NCBI RefSeq assembly: GCF_007828035.1
Contig: NZ_VITV01000003.1
Span: 310,001 to 374,000 of the forward strand
Length of the DNA stretch: 64,000 nt
Direction: 5' to 3'
DNA from: Nitrospirillum amazonense
Lineage (GTDB): Bacteria > Pseudomonadota > Alphaproteobacteria > Azospirillales > Azospirillaceae
Shown here: positions 36,962 to 46,717 of the stretch, one piece after another
Layout: the number at the start of each line of letters is the position of its first letter
Position numbering within the stretch: position 1 is the first letter of the stretch
Notes under the pieces: generated by a model
Databases searched by the model: none
What the model was told of the DNA's origin: nothing
Seen by the model: only the letters and a program-made list of their open reading frames with translations
Program-made: the position numbers and the translations under genes

Positions 36962-38629
36962 TCAGGCCGCGCGCAGCTGGGCCAGGAAGGCGTCGACCTG
37001 GGTGCGCAGTACCTGGGCCTCGCTGGTCAGCTCGGTGGAGGAGGCCTCGACCTCCGCCGACTTGCGGGCCGTCTTGCCGGCGCGTTCGTTGACACCGTAG
37101 ATGTTCTCGGTGATCTCCTCCGTCGCCCGCGCCGTCTCGCCCACGTTGCTGACGATGGCCTGGGTGGCGGCACCCTGCTCCTGCACCGCGGCGGCGATGA
37201 TGGAGGCGATCTCGTCGATGCGCCGGATGGTGGCGCCGATGTCGCCGATGGCCGTCACCGCCTGGCCGCTGGCCCCCTGGATGGCGCCGACGTGGGCGGC
37301 GATCTCCTCGGTCGCCTTGGCCGTTTGCGTCGCCAGGGTCTTCACCTCGCTGGCCACGACGGCGAAGCCCTTGCCAGCCTCACCCGCCCGCGCCGCCTCG
37401 ATGGTGGCGTTCAAGGCCAGCAGGTTGGTCTGCCCAGCGATGTCACTGATCAGTTGGACCACGGCGCCGATGCGGTTGGCCACGTCGGCCAGGCCGTCGA
37501 CCGTGCCGCGCGTCGCGTCTACCTGAACCACCGCCTCACGAGCCACAACGGCGGAATTCTCCACCTGCCGGCTGATCTCACCGATGGAGGAGGACAGTTC
37601 CTCGCTGGCCGTTGCCACGGTGCGCACGTTGCCGGCGGACTGGCTGGCGGCGGCCGACACGGTGGTGGTCTGCCGCAGGCTCTCCTCGGCGGCGGAGCCC
37701 AGCTCGCGAGCCGTCGTTTGGATGTCGGCGGCGGCCGTCGCCACCTTGTCCACAACCGCGCGCACCGTCGCCTCGAAATGGTCGGCCGCGCTGGCCATGG
37801 CGGCCTTGCGCTGGGCCTCGGCCTCGGCCTTTAGCGTCGCCTGCTCGGCCGCCAGCGCGTCGCCCTGGATCAGGCTTTCCTTGAACACCTCGACCGCGCG
37901 GGCCATGGCGCCGATCTCATCGCCGCGCGCCACGCCAGGCACATCCACCTGCCGGGCGCCGCCGGCCATGGTCTCCATGACGCCGCGCAGCAGCTCCACG
38001 GGGCGGGTGATGGACCGGCCCGTGGCCCAGGACAGCACCAGGCTCAGCGCGATGGCGATGCCGGCGAAAGTGAAGCCCAGAGCGCGGCCGTTGGCAGAGG
38101 CGGCGTCGAAGGCCTTCTCCGCATCCTCGGACTGCTTCAGGTTCAGCACCGCCATCTTCTCCAGGTTCTGGGTCATCTGGTCGCGCGCCTCGTCCACCTT
38201 GCCGTCAAGCTCACGAATGGCTGGGGTCAAGGCATCGGTTTTCTCCAGCGCCGGCAGCATCTGCTGCTCGAAGATAGCCATGTAGTCGCGTAAGCCCGCC
38301 TCAGCACCATCCAGGGCGGCCTTTTCCTCCGGCAGGTCGGCCTCGGCGCGCAGGTCCTTGAACATGGCCAGGATGCCCTGCTTCTTCTCGGCCCAGTCCT
38401 TGCGCGTCTCATCCAGGTTGTGGTTGATTTCCGCGTCCGCGACGATGGCGTAGAGGTCGTTGCCCGCCGATACGGCGCGCACCGATTTGGCGGCCACGCC
38501 CGAGGTGCCGGTCAGGGTCTTCTTGCTCTCGGCCAACCAACCCAGGGTCAGGGTGAAGACCCCCGCGATCAGCAGGATCATCAGCACCGTCATGGCCGAA
38601 GACAGGGTCAGTTTGTGTGCCAGTTTCAT
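36962..38629 (-). CDS. Methyl-accepting chemotaxis protein
   Basis: A 555-residue chemoreceptor: membrane helix 1 (about 10-32), a helical periplasmic ligand domain of four-helix-bundle type (about 33-180), helix 2 (about 184-205), a HAMP linker, then the cytoplasmic signalling coiled coil with the conserved hairpin I-A[18 protein letters not shown]. It would signal to CheA/CheW at the cell pole. The periplasmic domain has no recognisable ligand motif. It ends 33 bases beyond the GH95 stop and is convergent with it, so a link to sugar chemotaxis is only positional. Confidence 0.9.
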   Translation of the reverse strand: MKLAHKLTLSSAMTVLMILLIAGVFTLTLGWLAESKKTLTGTSGVAAKSVRAVSAGNDLYAIVADAEINHNLDETRKDWAEKKQGILAMFKDLRAEADLPEEKAALDGAEAGLRDYMAIFEQQMLPALEKTDALTPAIRELDGKVDEARDQMTQNLEKMAVLNLKQSEDAEKAFDAASANGRALGFTFAGIAIALSLVLSWATGRSITRPVELLRGVMETMAGGARQVDVPGVARGDEIGAMARAVEVFKESLIQGDALAAEQATLKAEAEAQRKAAMASAADHFEATVRAVVDKVATAAADIQTTARELGSAAEESLRQTTTVSAAASQSAGNVRTVATASEELSSSIGEISRQVENSAVVAREAVVQVDATRGTVDGLADVANRIGAVVQLISDIAGQTNLLALNATIEAARAGEAGKGFAVVASEVKTLATQTAKATEEIAAHVGAIQGASGQAVTAIGDIGATIRRIDEIASIIAAAVQEQGAATQAIVSNVGETARATEEITENIYGVNERAGKTARKSAEVEASSTELTSEAQVLRTQVDAFLAQLRAA

Positions 38630-38669
38630 CGCGGGCCTCCGGGTTCGGTCACGAAATCCAAGTCAAAAA

Positions 38670-39527
38670 TCAGAAGCGGATGGTGAAGCCGATGAAGGGG
38701 TTCACATCGTCGGCCGCCTTGCTGAGGCCGATGTTCACGCCGCCATCGACGGAGAAGTTCGGCGTCACCTGATAGGTCACGCCTAAGTCCAGGGTGGCGA
38801 CGGTGGCGGCGTCGGGGCCGGTCTGCCGCTCGCCATACAGCTCGATATAGCCGTCCAGCACCTCGCCCAGCGGGTGGCTGAGGCTCATGGAAAAGGCCAG
38901 GTCGGGGTCGTAGCCGTCGCCGATGGCGTTGCGGTTCACGGCCAGCGTGGTCTGCGTGCCCAGTTCCCACTCCCCGCCCAGCTTAATGGCGAAGGGCACG
39001 CCGATGCCGCCCTCGAACGCGCCATTGCCGTAGGCGGTGGCGGCCGTAGGCAGCTTCACGAAGGGGATCAGGCCCAGGGCGGTCGTGCCCTCGCGATCAT
39101 TACCCCACAGGTTGATCTTGGCCCGCACGGTCATGTCCGACCAACCGTGAAGCCGGGTGTGGCCGCCGCCCCGCTCGGACAGGCCCATGACGGTGTAGGC
39201 GGGGGCGATTATGTCGAATTCGGTGTCGTCCCAGACGCCGATGCGGATGTTGGGCGCCATGAAGACGGACTCGTGCTTGCGCGTGCCGTCGTCGTTATAG
39301 AAGTCGCGGTTGTGGCTGACGATGTCCGTCTCGACCTGGACGTGGCCCGGATCGATCGTGTAGGGGCCGTCGGTCTTGTCGGGCCGGTCGGGCGCGAATT
39401 CGCGCAGCTCCCCCTCCGCCGCCAGCGCCGACGTCAAACCCGGCGTGGCCAGCACGGCCAGCGCCAACAATCCGGTCCGGAAGTAGAAAGTCCGCAAAGC
39501 CAGCCCCGCCCGTGTCGCCTGTGACAA
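38670..39527 (-). CDS. Outer-membrane transporter-like protein (phenol MetA-degradation family)
   Basis: A beta-rich protein of about 285 residues resembling the 'transporter' family PF13557: signal peptide ending near S-A-L-A-A, then D-R-P-D-K-T-D-G-P-Y-T-I-D-P-G-H-V-Q-V-E-T-D and alternating strands ending in F-T-I-R-F, a typical outer-membrane C-terminus. Such proteins often sit at the end of RND metal-efflux operons. No ATG exists in frame before the signal peptide; the only upstream candidate is TTG at 39527, so the true N-terminus is uncertain. It is 70 bases after the NodT-type gene. Confidence 0.7.
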   Translation of the reverse strand: MSQATRAGLALRTFYFRTGLLALAVLATPGLTSALAAEGELREFAPDRPDKTDGPYTIDPGHVQVETDIVSHNRDFYNDDGTRKHESVFMAPNIRIGVWDDTEFDIIAPAYTVMGLSERGGGHTRLHGWSDMTVRAKINLWGNDREGTTALGLIPFVKLPTAATAYGNGAFEGGIGVPFAIKLGGEWELGTQTTLAVNRNAIGDGYDPDLAFSMSLSHPLGEVLDGYIELYGERQTGPDAATVATLDLGVTYQVTPNFSVDGGVNIGLSKAADDVNPFIGFTIRF

Positions 39528-39596
39528 ATCGTCTCTGCGACATCACGGTGCCAGGAATGGGTTTCCGGATGGTTAACCGAATGAACCTCCGAAAGT

Positions 39597-41078
39597 TTAT
39601 CGGGTAATGAAGCCCCCATCGGGCGGCGCTGCGTGGCCGGGCTCGGCCCCGGGCTCCCTCGGTGGCACATTCCACCAGCCGCCGCCCAATGCCTGGAACA
39701 GGGCGGCGGTGTCCATCAGGCGCGCCGCCTGCGCCTGCACCAAGGCCAGCCGCGCCTGGGCCGCCGCCTGCTGGGCCGCCAGCACCGCCGTGGGCGCCGC
39801 CGCCCCCAGCTCCAGCTGGCGCCGGGCCAGGGTCAGGGCGTGGGACGCGGCCGCCTCCGCCCGCTGCGCCGCGGCCAGGGCATCGCCATCGCTTTTCAAT
39901 GCCGACAGCGTATCAGCCACGTTCTGGAAGGCCAGTATCACGGTGGAGCGGTATTGCGCCGCCGCCTGGTCCAGGGCCGCCCGCGCCGCCTTTTCCTTGT
40001 GCGCCAGGCTGAACCCTTCGAACACCGGCTGGGTCAGGCTGGCGCCGAAGTTCCAGAAGCCGTTGCCGGCGGTGAACAGGCTGTTCAACGCCGAGGCGCT
40101 GGACCCCGCCGCCCCGCTGAGCGTGAGGTTGGGCAGGCGATTGGCCACGGCCATGCCGACATTGGCGCTGGCGACATGCAGGTTGGCGGCGGCCAGGCGG
40201 ATGTCGGGCCGCTGTTCCACCACTCGGGCCGGCAGGCTGTAGGGCAGCTCCGCCGGCAGGACCAGGTCGCCCAGTTGGAAGGTTTCCGGTGTCGGGTCGG
40301 CTGGCATGCGGCCCAGCAGGGCGTTCAGCTGATGGCGCTGCTGTTCCAGCTGTTTTTCCAATGGCGGCAGCGTCTGCTCGGCTTGCGCCAGCGCCGTCTC
40401 CCCCGCCGCCACGTCGGCGGCCGAAACCTGGCCCAGGTCACGCTGGCGGCGCAGGATGGCCAGGGCTTTGCCGGCGTCGGCGATGATGGACTGGGCGGCG
40501 TCGATCTGGCCGCGCAGGCTGGCTTCCGTCACCGCTGCCACCACCACGTTGGACGTCAGGGTCAGGTAGGTCGCCTCGACCTGGAAGCGCTGGCCCTCGG
40601 TAGTGGCGTCCAGCGCCTCCTGCCCCCGCCGGGTGCCGCCCCACAGATCGGGGCTGTAGGACACCGACAGCTGCGGGGTGAACAGGTTCAGCTGCGGCGC
40701 GTTGTTGGCCGCCGTGGGCGCCACGGTGCCGGTGGGGTCCTTCTGCCGGGTGGCCTGGAAGCTGGCGTCAATGGCGGGCAGGAAGGAACCGGCATTGGCG
40801 TAGGCGTTTTCCCGCGCCACGCGCAGGGCCGCCTGCGCCGCCGCTACGTCGGCGTTGTGTGCCATGGCCTCACGTACCAGCCCGTCCAGGGCCGGCGACT
40901 TGAACAGCGCCCACCAGTCGGCCGGGATGTCGCGGCCGGCGAGCAGGCTCTGATCCGGCAGCTTGGGCGGCGGGGACAGCGCCGTCTTGGGCGGGGCGGC
41001 CGGCGTCTGGTAGTCCGGACCGGCGGCGCAGGCCGCGAGCAGCAGGGCGGGGATGAGATGCAGGACGCGGCGCATCAT
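39597..41078 (-). CDS. RND efflux outer-membrane lipoprotein, NodT/OprM family
   Basis: A 493-residue TolC-like channel with a lipobox (A-L-L-L-A-A-C17-A-A-G-P-D-Y). It has the two repeats of the outer-membrane efflux family, each with long amphipathic helices (A-A-Q-A-A-L-R-V-A-R-E-N and A-V-L-A-A-Q-Q-A-A-A-Q-A-R-L). It would form the outer-membrane exit duct for the CzcA/CusA-type pump encoded upstream. Its ATG overlaps the pump's stop codon (ATGA, 41075-41078), indicating coupling. Confidence 0.9.
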   Translation of the reverse strand: MMRRVLHLIPALLLAACAAGPDYQTPAAPPKTALSPPPKLPDQSLLAGRDIPADWWALFKSPALDGLVREAMAHNADVAAAQAALRVARENAYANAGSFLPAIDASFQATRQKDPTGTVAPTAANNAPQLNLFTPQLSVSYSPDLWGGTRRGQEALDATTEGQRFQVEATYLTLTSNVVVAAVTEASLRGQIDAAQSIIADAGKALAILRRQRDLGQVSAADVAAGETALAQAEQTLPPLEKQLEQQRHQLNALLGRMPADPTPETFQLGDLVLPAELPYSLPARVVEQRPDIRLAAANLHVASANVGMAVANRLPNLTLSGAAGSSASALNSLFTAGNGFWNFGASLTQPVFEGFSLAHKEKAARAALDQAAAQYRSTVILAFQNVADTLSALKSDGDALAAAQRAEAAASHALTLARRQLELGAAAPTAVLAAQQAAAQARLALVQAQAARLMDTAALFQALGGGWWNVPPREPGAEPGHAAPPDGGFITR

Positions 41079-44000
41079 TCAGCCTCCCCCGGAGTGACAG
41101 GCAGGGCCGTGCGGCTGGAGAACAGGCTGATCAGCACCGGCAGCACCACCAGGATCAGGATGGGCGCCAGCAGGATGCCGCCCACCACCACCATGGCCAG
41201 CGGCCGCTGCACCTGGGAGCCAATGCCGTGCGACAGGGCCGCCGGCAGCAGGCCGACACAGGCGGCGATGCAGGTCATCATGACGGGACGCAGGCGCGTC
41301 TCCGCCGCCTTCACCAGCGCCGACGCCCGTTCCATGCCCGCGTGGACCAGCTGGTTGAAGTAGGAGATGACGATGATGCCCTCCATCACCGAGATGCCGA
41401 ACAGGCCGATGAAGCCGATGGCGGCGGAGATGGAGAAGGGCGTGCCGGTGGCGGCCAGGATGAAGATGCCGCCGACCAGCGCCATGGGCATGACGCTGGC
41501 CGCCAGCAGCGTGTCGGTCATGGAGGCGAAGTTGAGGTACAGCAGCACGCAGATCAGCGCCAGGCTGACCGGGACGGCCACAGCCAGGCGGCGCACCGCA
41601 TCCTGAAGGTTGCCGAATTCCCCCACCCATTCCAGGCGATAGCCGCCGGGCAGCTGCACCTGCTCCGCCACCTTCTGCTGCGCCTCCAGCACAGCGCTGC
41701 CCAGATCGCGTCCACGCACGCTGAACTTGATGGGGATGTAGCGGCCCTGCCCCTCGCGATAGATGAAGGACGCGCCGGAAACCATGCGGATGTCGGCCAC
41801 GTCGGCCAGGGGGATGGGTGCCGTTCCCGTGCCCAGCGCGGTCGTCCCCACGGTGATGTGCCGGATGGCCTCCAGGCTGCCGCGATCCTCGGGCGATAGG
41901 CGCACCATGATGGGGAAGTTGCGATCGCTGCCATCCTCGTACAGGTTGCCCGCCGCCTGGCCGCCGATAGCGGCCTGGACAACGGCGTTGACGTCGCCGG
42001 TGGACAGGCTGTAGCGGGCGGCCTTGCCCCGGTCCACCGTGATCTTGATCGTGGGCTGGCCCAGCGACTTGAACACACCCAGGTCGGTCACGCCGGGCAC
42101 GGTGGACATCACCTGCTTGATGCGGTTGGCAGTCTTCTCCAGCGTCTCAAGGTCGTTGCCGAACAGCTTGACCGAGTTCTCACCTTTGACGCCGCTGGCC
42201 GCCTCCTCCACATTGTCCTCGATGTATTGGGAGAAGTTGAACTCGATACCGGGGAAGCGCTCGGTCAGCTTCGCCTCGATGTCGCGGGTCAGGCGTTCCT
42301 TGTCCCAGCCCTTGGGCCAGCTGTCGAAGGGCTTCAGCGGCACGAAGAATTCGGCATTGAAGAAGCCGGTGGCGTCGGTACCGTCGTCGGGGCGCCCGTG
42401 CTGTGAGATAACGGTCTCCACCTCCGGATAGTCCTTGATGATGCGGCGAATGCCATCCACCGCCTCCGTCCCCGCCTCCAGCGAGATGGACAGGGGCAGG
42501 TTGGCGCGGATCCAGAGGTTGCCCTCTTCCAGGTGCGGCAGGAATTCCATGCCCATGAAACGGGTGCAGACGATGGCCAGCACCATCAGCGCGCCGGCCA
42601 CGGCCAGCACCAAGCGCCTGTTGGCCAGGGCCAGGCGCAGCAGGGGTGGGTACAGGCGATGCAGCACGCGCACCACCACCGTGTCATGCTCCCGCACCTG
42701 TTCGGGCAGCAGGATGGCGCTCAAGGCGGGGGAGATGGTGAAGGTGGCGATCAGGCCGCCGGCGATGGCGTAGGCGTAGGTCTTGGCCATGGGGCCGAAG
42801 ATGTGTCCCTCCACCCCCGACAGGGTGAACAGCGGCACGAAGCCGGCGATGATGATGGCGGCGGAGAAGAAGATGGCGCGGTTGACCTCGACGGCGGAGT
42901 TGGCGATGACGCCGAACCGGCCGCGCAGGATCACCTCCTGCCGCACGCTGTGCATGATGGAGGATTTGGCGAACCGCTCTTTGGGCGGCTGCGCCAGGTG
43001 GCGGAAGATGTTCTCCACCATGATGACGGTGGCGTCCACGATCAGGCCGAAGTCGATGGCGCCGACGGACAGCAGGTTGGCCGACTCCCCGCGCAGGGTC
43101 ATGATCAGGATGGCGAAGAACAGGGCGAAGGGTACGGTGGCGGCAACGATGACGGCGCTGCGCAGGTCCCCCAGGAACAGCCACTGCACGAAGAAGATCA
43201 GGATGATGCCCATGACCATGTTGTGCAGCACGGTGTGGGTGGTCAGATCGATCAGGTCCGACCGGTCGTAGATGGTCTTGAGGTAGACTCCCGGCGGCAG
43301 GATGCCGGACGTGTTGATCTTCTCCATCTCCGCCTTGGCGGCCAGGATCGTGGGCTTGCTCTCGGCCCCCCGGCGCATCAGCACGATGCCCTGGACGATG
43401 TCGTCCTGGCCGTCGCGACCTGCGATGCCCAGGCGCGGCTGGTTGCCCACCGTGACGGTGGCGACGTCGCCCACCAGCACCGGCGTGCCGTTGTTGGCCG
43501 CCAGCATGGTGCCCCGGATGTCGTCCAGGGAATGGATCTGGCCCACGCCACGCACCACCATGGCCTGGTCGCCGATGTTCACCGTCTGGCCGCCGACATT
43601 GATGTTGGCGTTGTTCAGTGCCTGCAGTACGCCGGGAATGGTCAGGCCATAAGCGGTCAGCTTGCGCTGATCCACCGTCACCTCGTACGCCTTGGTCTTG
43701 CCGCCCCAGCCGGACACGTCGATGACGCCCGGCACGGCCTTGAACCGGCGCTGCAGCACCCAGTCCTGCAGGGTCTTGAGGTCGGTGACGGAATAGCCCG
43801 GCGGCCCCACCACCTGATAGCGCAGGATCTCGCCGATGGGGCTTTCCGGCGAAATGGCCGGCTGCACACCCGACGGCAGGTTGGACAGCTGCGACAGCTG
43901 GTTGACCACCCGCTGCACCGCCTCGTCATAGGTGAAGTCGTAGGTGAACTGGATCTTGATGTCCGACAGCCCGAACAGGGAGACGGAGCGGATGGCCGTG

Positions 44001-44233
44001 ACGTGGGGGATGCCGGCCATCTGCACCTCGATGGGCACGGTGATGTAGCGCTCGATCTCCTCCGCCGACTGGCCGCTGTTCTGGGTCACGATCTCCACCA
44101 TGGGCGGGACCGGATCGGGATAGGCCTCGATGTTCAGGCGCAGGAAGGCGCCCACGCCCACCACCAGCAGGACGGCCAGCGCCGCGAGCATCAGGACGCG
44201 CTGGCGCAACGCGAAAATGACGACCTTGTTCAT
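41075..44233 (-). CDS. Heavy-metal RND efflux pump (CzcA/CusA family)
   Basis: A 1052-residue inner-membrane RND transporter of the heavy-metal efflux class, with 12 helices and two large periplasmic loops. The TM4 motif reads D-F-G-L-I-V-D-A-T-V-I-M-V-E-N, the HME pattern used to sort these pumps. In this window that pattern lies closer to the divalent (Czc-like) than the monovalent (Cus-like) group, but TM4 alone does not settle the metal. It works with the periplasmic adaptor encoded just upstream (four bases away) and the NodT-type channel downstream to expel metal ions from cytoplasm or periplasm. Confidence 0.9.
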   Translation of the reverse strand: MNKVVIFALRQRVLMLAALAVLLVVGVGAFLRLNIEAYPDPVPPMVEIVTQNSGQSAEEIERYITVPIEVQMAGIPHVTAIRSVSLFGLSDIKIQFTYDFTYDEAVQRVVNQLSQLSNLPSGVQPAISPESPIGEILRYQVVGPPGYSVTDLKTLQDWVLQRRFKAVPGVIDVSGWGGKTKAYEVTVDQRKLTAYGLTIPGVLQALNNANINVGGQTVNIGDQAMVVRGVGQIHSLDDIRGTMLAANNGTPVLVGDVATVTVGNQPRLGIAGRDGQDDIVQGIVLMRRGAESKPTILAAKAEMEKINTSGILPPGVYLKTIYDRSDLIDLTTHTVLHNMVMGIILIFFVQWLFLGDLRSAVIVAATVPFALFFAILIMTLRGESANLLSVGAIDFGLIVDATVIMVENIFRHLAQPPKERFAKSSIMHSVRQEVILRGRFGVIANSAVEVNRAIFFSAAIIIAGFVPLFTLSGVEGHIFGPMAKTYAYAIAGGLIATFTISPALSAILLPEQVREHDTVVVRVLHRLYPPLLRLALANRRLVLAVAGALMVLAIVCTRFMGMEFLPHLEEGNLWIRANLPLSISLEAGTEAVDGIRRIIKDYPEVETVISQHGRPDDGTDATGFFNAEFFVPLKPFDSWPKGWDKERLTRDIEAKLTERFPGIEFNFSQYIEDNVEEAASGVKGENSVKLFGNDLETLEKTANRIKQVMSTVPGVTDLGVFKSLGQPTIKITVDRGKAARYSLSTGDVNAVVQAAIGGQAAGNLYEDGSDRNFPIMVRLSPEDRGSLEAIRHITVGTTALGTGTAPIPLADVADIRMVSGASFIYREGQGRYIPIKFSVRGRDLGSAVLEAQQKVAEQVQLPGGYRLEWVGEFGNLQDAVRRLAVAVPVSLALICVLLYLNFASMTDTLLAASVMPMALVGGIFILAATGTPFSISAAIGFIGLFGISVMEGIIVISYFNQLVHAGMERASALVKAAETRLRPVMMTCIAACVGLLPAALSHGIGSQVQRPLAMVVVGGILLAPILILVVLPVLISLFSSRTALPVTPGEAE

Positions 44234-44237
44234 GATC

Positions 44238-45503
44238 TCAGTCGCCCTGCGCCGCGCGGTCGATGAACAGGGCGCCCTTGGTCACCACGCTGTCCCCCGC
44301 CTTCAGGCCGCCCAACACCTCCACCAGCCCGTCCTGCTGCCGCCCCAGGGTCACGGGGCGCAGCGCCAGGGCGTGGTGGGCGGCATCGGCCACCCAGACG
44401 CGCGACACCTCACCCTCATGGATCACCGCCCGTTCCGGCACGGCCAGGGTCGGGGCCGGGCCGGTGGGGGTGGAGGCCCCAGGGTCGGTAAACAGGCGCA
44501 CGGTCGCCATCATCTCTGGCTTCAGGGCGCCATCGGCGTTGTCCAGGGTGACGCGCACCGCCAGGCGCCGGGTGGCGGGGTCGATGGCCGGGGCCACCGC
44601 CGTCACCCGGCCCCGGAAGACCCGGGCCGGATAAGCGGGCACGCGCACCTCGACCTCCTGCCCCACGGCCACGGCGGCCGCGTCGGCCTCGCGCACATTG
44701 GCCAGCAGCCAGACGGTGGAAAGGTCGGCCAGGCTGAAGGCCATGGTGCCGCCGTTGGCCACCCCGTTGACGTACTGACCCGGGGAAACCTGACGCTGCA
44801 GCACCGTGCCGGCGACGGGTGCGCGCACCGGGGTCGGTGCCAAGGCGACCCCCTCATGCGTAAGGGCCGCGATCTCTTGTGGGGTGCGGCCCAGCACGCG
44901 CAGCCGGTCGCGGACGGCGGCCAGGGCCGCCTGCGCCGTGCGCGCGGCCGTTTCCGCCGTCACCAAGTCCACCTGGGCCTGCTGCCAATCCTTCAGGGCG
45001 CTACCGTCGGCCTGGTACAGGTCACGCTGGCGCTGTACCGTCACGCGGGCCTGGCGCAGCTGGGCATCGGCCGCAGCGGCGGCCGATGCGGCGGCCGCCA
45101 GGTCGCTGCGTCCCTGCGCCATGTCGGTGGCGTCGACGGTCATGAGGACAGCGTCCTTGGCCACGTGATCGCCGACGCGGGCGGTCACGGTACCCACCTG
45201 ACCGGAAACGGGGGAATAGACCGGCGTTGTCGCCTCGTCATTGGCGGTCACCCGGCCATCGGTGTCGATGTGCGTCCGGAAGGGGTGTGGGGCCACGGTT
45301 TCCATGCCCAGCGTCGCCCACTGGCCCGGCGTCACCTGGAAGGTGCCGGGGGCCGCCTCCGGCTGGGACGGAGGAGGAGAAGGCACATCGCTTTCCCGGA
45401 TCACGATCATCCCCACGACCGCGGCCACCAGCAAGGCGGCACCCAGCCACTGCAGCCCGCGACCGGGACCGGGAAGAAAGCGGAAAGAAGGCACCTTAAA
45501 CAC
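44238..45503 (-). CDS. RND efflux periplasmic adaptor (CzcB/CusB family)
   Basis: A membrane-fusion protein of about 421 residues: one N-terminal membrane helix (W-L-G-A-A-L-L-V-A-A-V-V-G), lipoyl half-motifs (Y-S-P-V-S-G-Q-V and A-P-V-A-G-T-V), a coiled-coil hairpin between them, then beta-barrel and membrane-proximal domains. It links the RND pump to the outer-membrane channel. The start is uncertain: I place it at the GTG at 45503 because upstream in-frame codons to 45626 give a cysteine-rich sequence that looks non-coding; a GTG at 45494 is an alternative. No histidine-rich metal-binding tail is visible. Confidence 0.85.
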   Translation of the reverse strand: MFKVPSFRFLPGPGRGLQWLGAALLVAAVVGMIVIRESDVPSPPPSQPEAAPGTFQVTPGQWATLGMETVAPHPFRTHIDTDGRVTANDEATTPVYSPVSGQVGTVTARVGDHVAKDAVLMTVDATDMAQGRSDLAAAASAAAAADAQLRQARVTVQRQRDLYQADGSALKDWQQAQVDLVTAETAARTAQAALAAVRDRLRVLGRTPQEIAALTHEGVALAPTPVRAPVAGTVLQRQVSPGQYVNGVANGGTMAFSLADLSTVWLLANVREADAAAVAVGQEVEVRVPAYPARVFRGRVTAVAPAIDPATRRLAVRVTLDNADGALKPEMMATVRLFTDPGASTPTGPAPTLAVPERAVIHEGEVSRVWVADAAHHALALRPVTLGRQQDGLVEVLGGLKAGDSVVTKGALFIDRAAQGD

Positions 45504-46131
45504 TCCACGCCACAGTCGCGGGCAGACGGCGGAAGGGCAAAACAGCCGCGTCGCGATGACGCATCCACACGGTGCACCGCAAAAATCAAGGAAACGCGGG
45601 ATCGCACCTTTGCAGGAACGGGGCAATGGGCCATTTCAGCGCAGGTGCCGCCGGATTTATTGGAGGCATTCCTGAAATTCATGGTTAGCGCCTCATCGCT
45701 GTGTCGATTTGATTACGCGGCATCGCGCGCGCCCGGGGCGGGACGCTTGTTTTCCTTGGAATGCCCCCGTACAGCCGGTCCGCCCGCAGGCTTTCCCGGG
45801 CGGGCGGTGGAGTGTTGAGACGGCGCCCTTCGGCCGGCCGGGCCATTTGACGCAGGTCATAGGCCGAATGGCTGAGAACACGGTCGCACCCCTCCGCCCG
45901 TCGCCTTTTGTCATGCCGTCCGGCAGGCCGGATATTCCCATCCTCGACCCGCCTGGTGGGTGGATAGGCATTCCGGCGCGGCCCTTAGCGCTTTGGCCCG
46001 CCTGCCAGTTGCCACGGCAACCGGCCCTGCTATTTCCCGATTTGTTACCAGGGAAAGGCCGGATGGGCCCTTCCGAATGGATCATGAGATGCGCCGCTGG
46101 GGGGCCATCGAGGAAGGTCTGGAGATCGCCT
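45504..46131. other. Intergenic region without a convincing gene
   Basis: This divergent gap between the RND operon and the small membrane-protein pair contains open frames on both strands, but none has a ribosome site or a familiar motif, and they read as translated high-GC filler. It must hold promoters for both directions; I cannot point to a specific one. Confidence 0.45.
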
Positions 46132-46389
46132 GTGCTGAACGCCTTGCGCAACCTTTTGTCGATCACCGTCGTTCTTCTGCTGCTGGTTCCCTTGACGGAC
46201 CTGGCCATGCAGGTGCTGCCCCCTGTCATCGGCGCGTTGCCGCCGCTGCTGGTGGGTCTGGTCTTCCTGGCCTTCATGGGCCAGGTGCTGGTGGCCGCCG
46301 TCCGGCACGCGCGCCTGCCCAGCATCCACCTGCCCAAGACTGGAACCGGTCCCCGTGCCGGCTCCCTGACGAGAGAGATCGCGCCATGA
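46132..46389 (+). CDS. Small two-helix membrane protein A
   Basis: An 85-residue protein starting at GTG, seven bases after a GGAG ribosome site. It has two hydrophobic helices: about residues 7-27 (L-L-S-I-T-V-V-L-L-L-L-V-P) and 33-55, followed by a basic, proline-rich tail. It resembles the next small protein in its first 50 residues (N-A-L-R-N or N-A-P-L-R-N, then L-x-D-L-A-x-x-x-L-P-P), so the two look like tandem paralogues. The stop codon overlaps the ATG of the second gene. I do not recognise a family and assign no function. Confidence 0.6.
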   Translation: MLNALRNLLSITVVLLLLVPLTDLAMQVLPPVIGALPPLLVGLVFLAFMGQVLVAAVRHARLPSIHLPKTGTGPRAGSLTREIAP

Positions 46390-46571
46390 ACGCCCCCCTT
46401 CGCAACATCCTTTACGCCATCCTCAGCCTGCTGCTGATCATCATGCTGGTGGATTTGGCCGTGACCCTGCTGCCGCCCATCCTGGCAGAGGTGTTGCGCA
46501 TCATCGTCGGCATCGGTGTCTTCCTGTTCCTGCTGCAGTTCTTGGCAGGCCTGTTCCGCAGGACGCCATGA
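46386..46571 (+). CDS. Small two-helix membrane protein B
   Basis: A 61-residue, almost entirely hydrophobic protein with two predicted helices (about 8-28 and 36-56) and a short basic end (F-R-R-T-P). The ATG overlaps the stop of protein A (ATGA at 46386-46389), indicating translational coupling. The shared L-x-D-L-A-V-T-L-L-P-P-I pattern suggests duplication of one ancestral gene. A strong terminator follows 22 bases later, so the pair forms a complete small operon. Function unknown. Confidence 0.6.
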   Translation: MNAPLRNILYAILSLLLIIMLVDLAVTLLPPILAEVLRIIVGIGVFLFLLQFLAGLFRRTP

Positions 46572-46593
46572 CGCCCTGAGGTCTCCACGACGC

Positions 46594-46632
46594 GAATAGG
46601 CCTGGCCGCCATCGCCAGGCCTATTCCTTTTG
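46594..46632 (+). terminator. Rho-independent terminator after the small membrane pair
   Basis: GAATAGGCCTGGC, loop of seven, GCCAGGCCTATTC followed by CTTTTG: a 13-base perfect stem. Confidence 0.85.
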
Positions 46633-46717
46633 TTCCCCTTTTGGACCTCTTTCCCCTTGACGGCGACCGCGTGTTCCCACACTCCATAAGGGCAAACCGC
46701 AAGGGGAGATGCACGCG

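Noticed and set aside
45709-46131. N-terminal extension of small membrane protein A back to 45709
   Set aside because: The extended peptide is proline/arginine-rich filler; a GTG with a GGAG site at 46132 directly precedes the hydrophobic helix.
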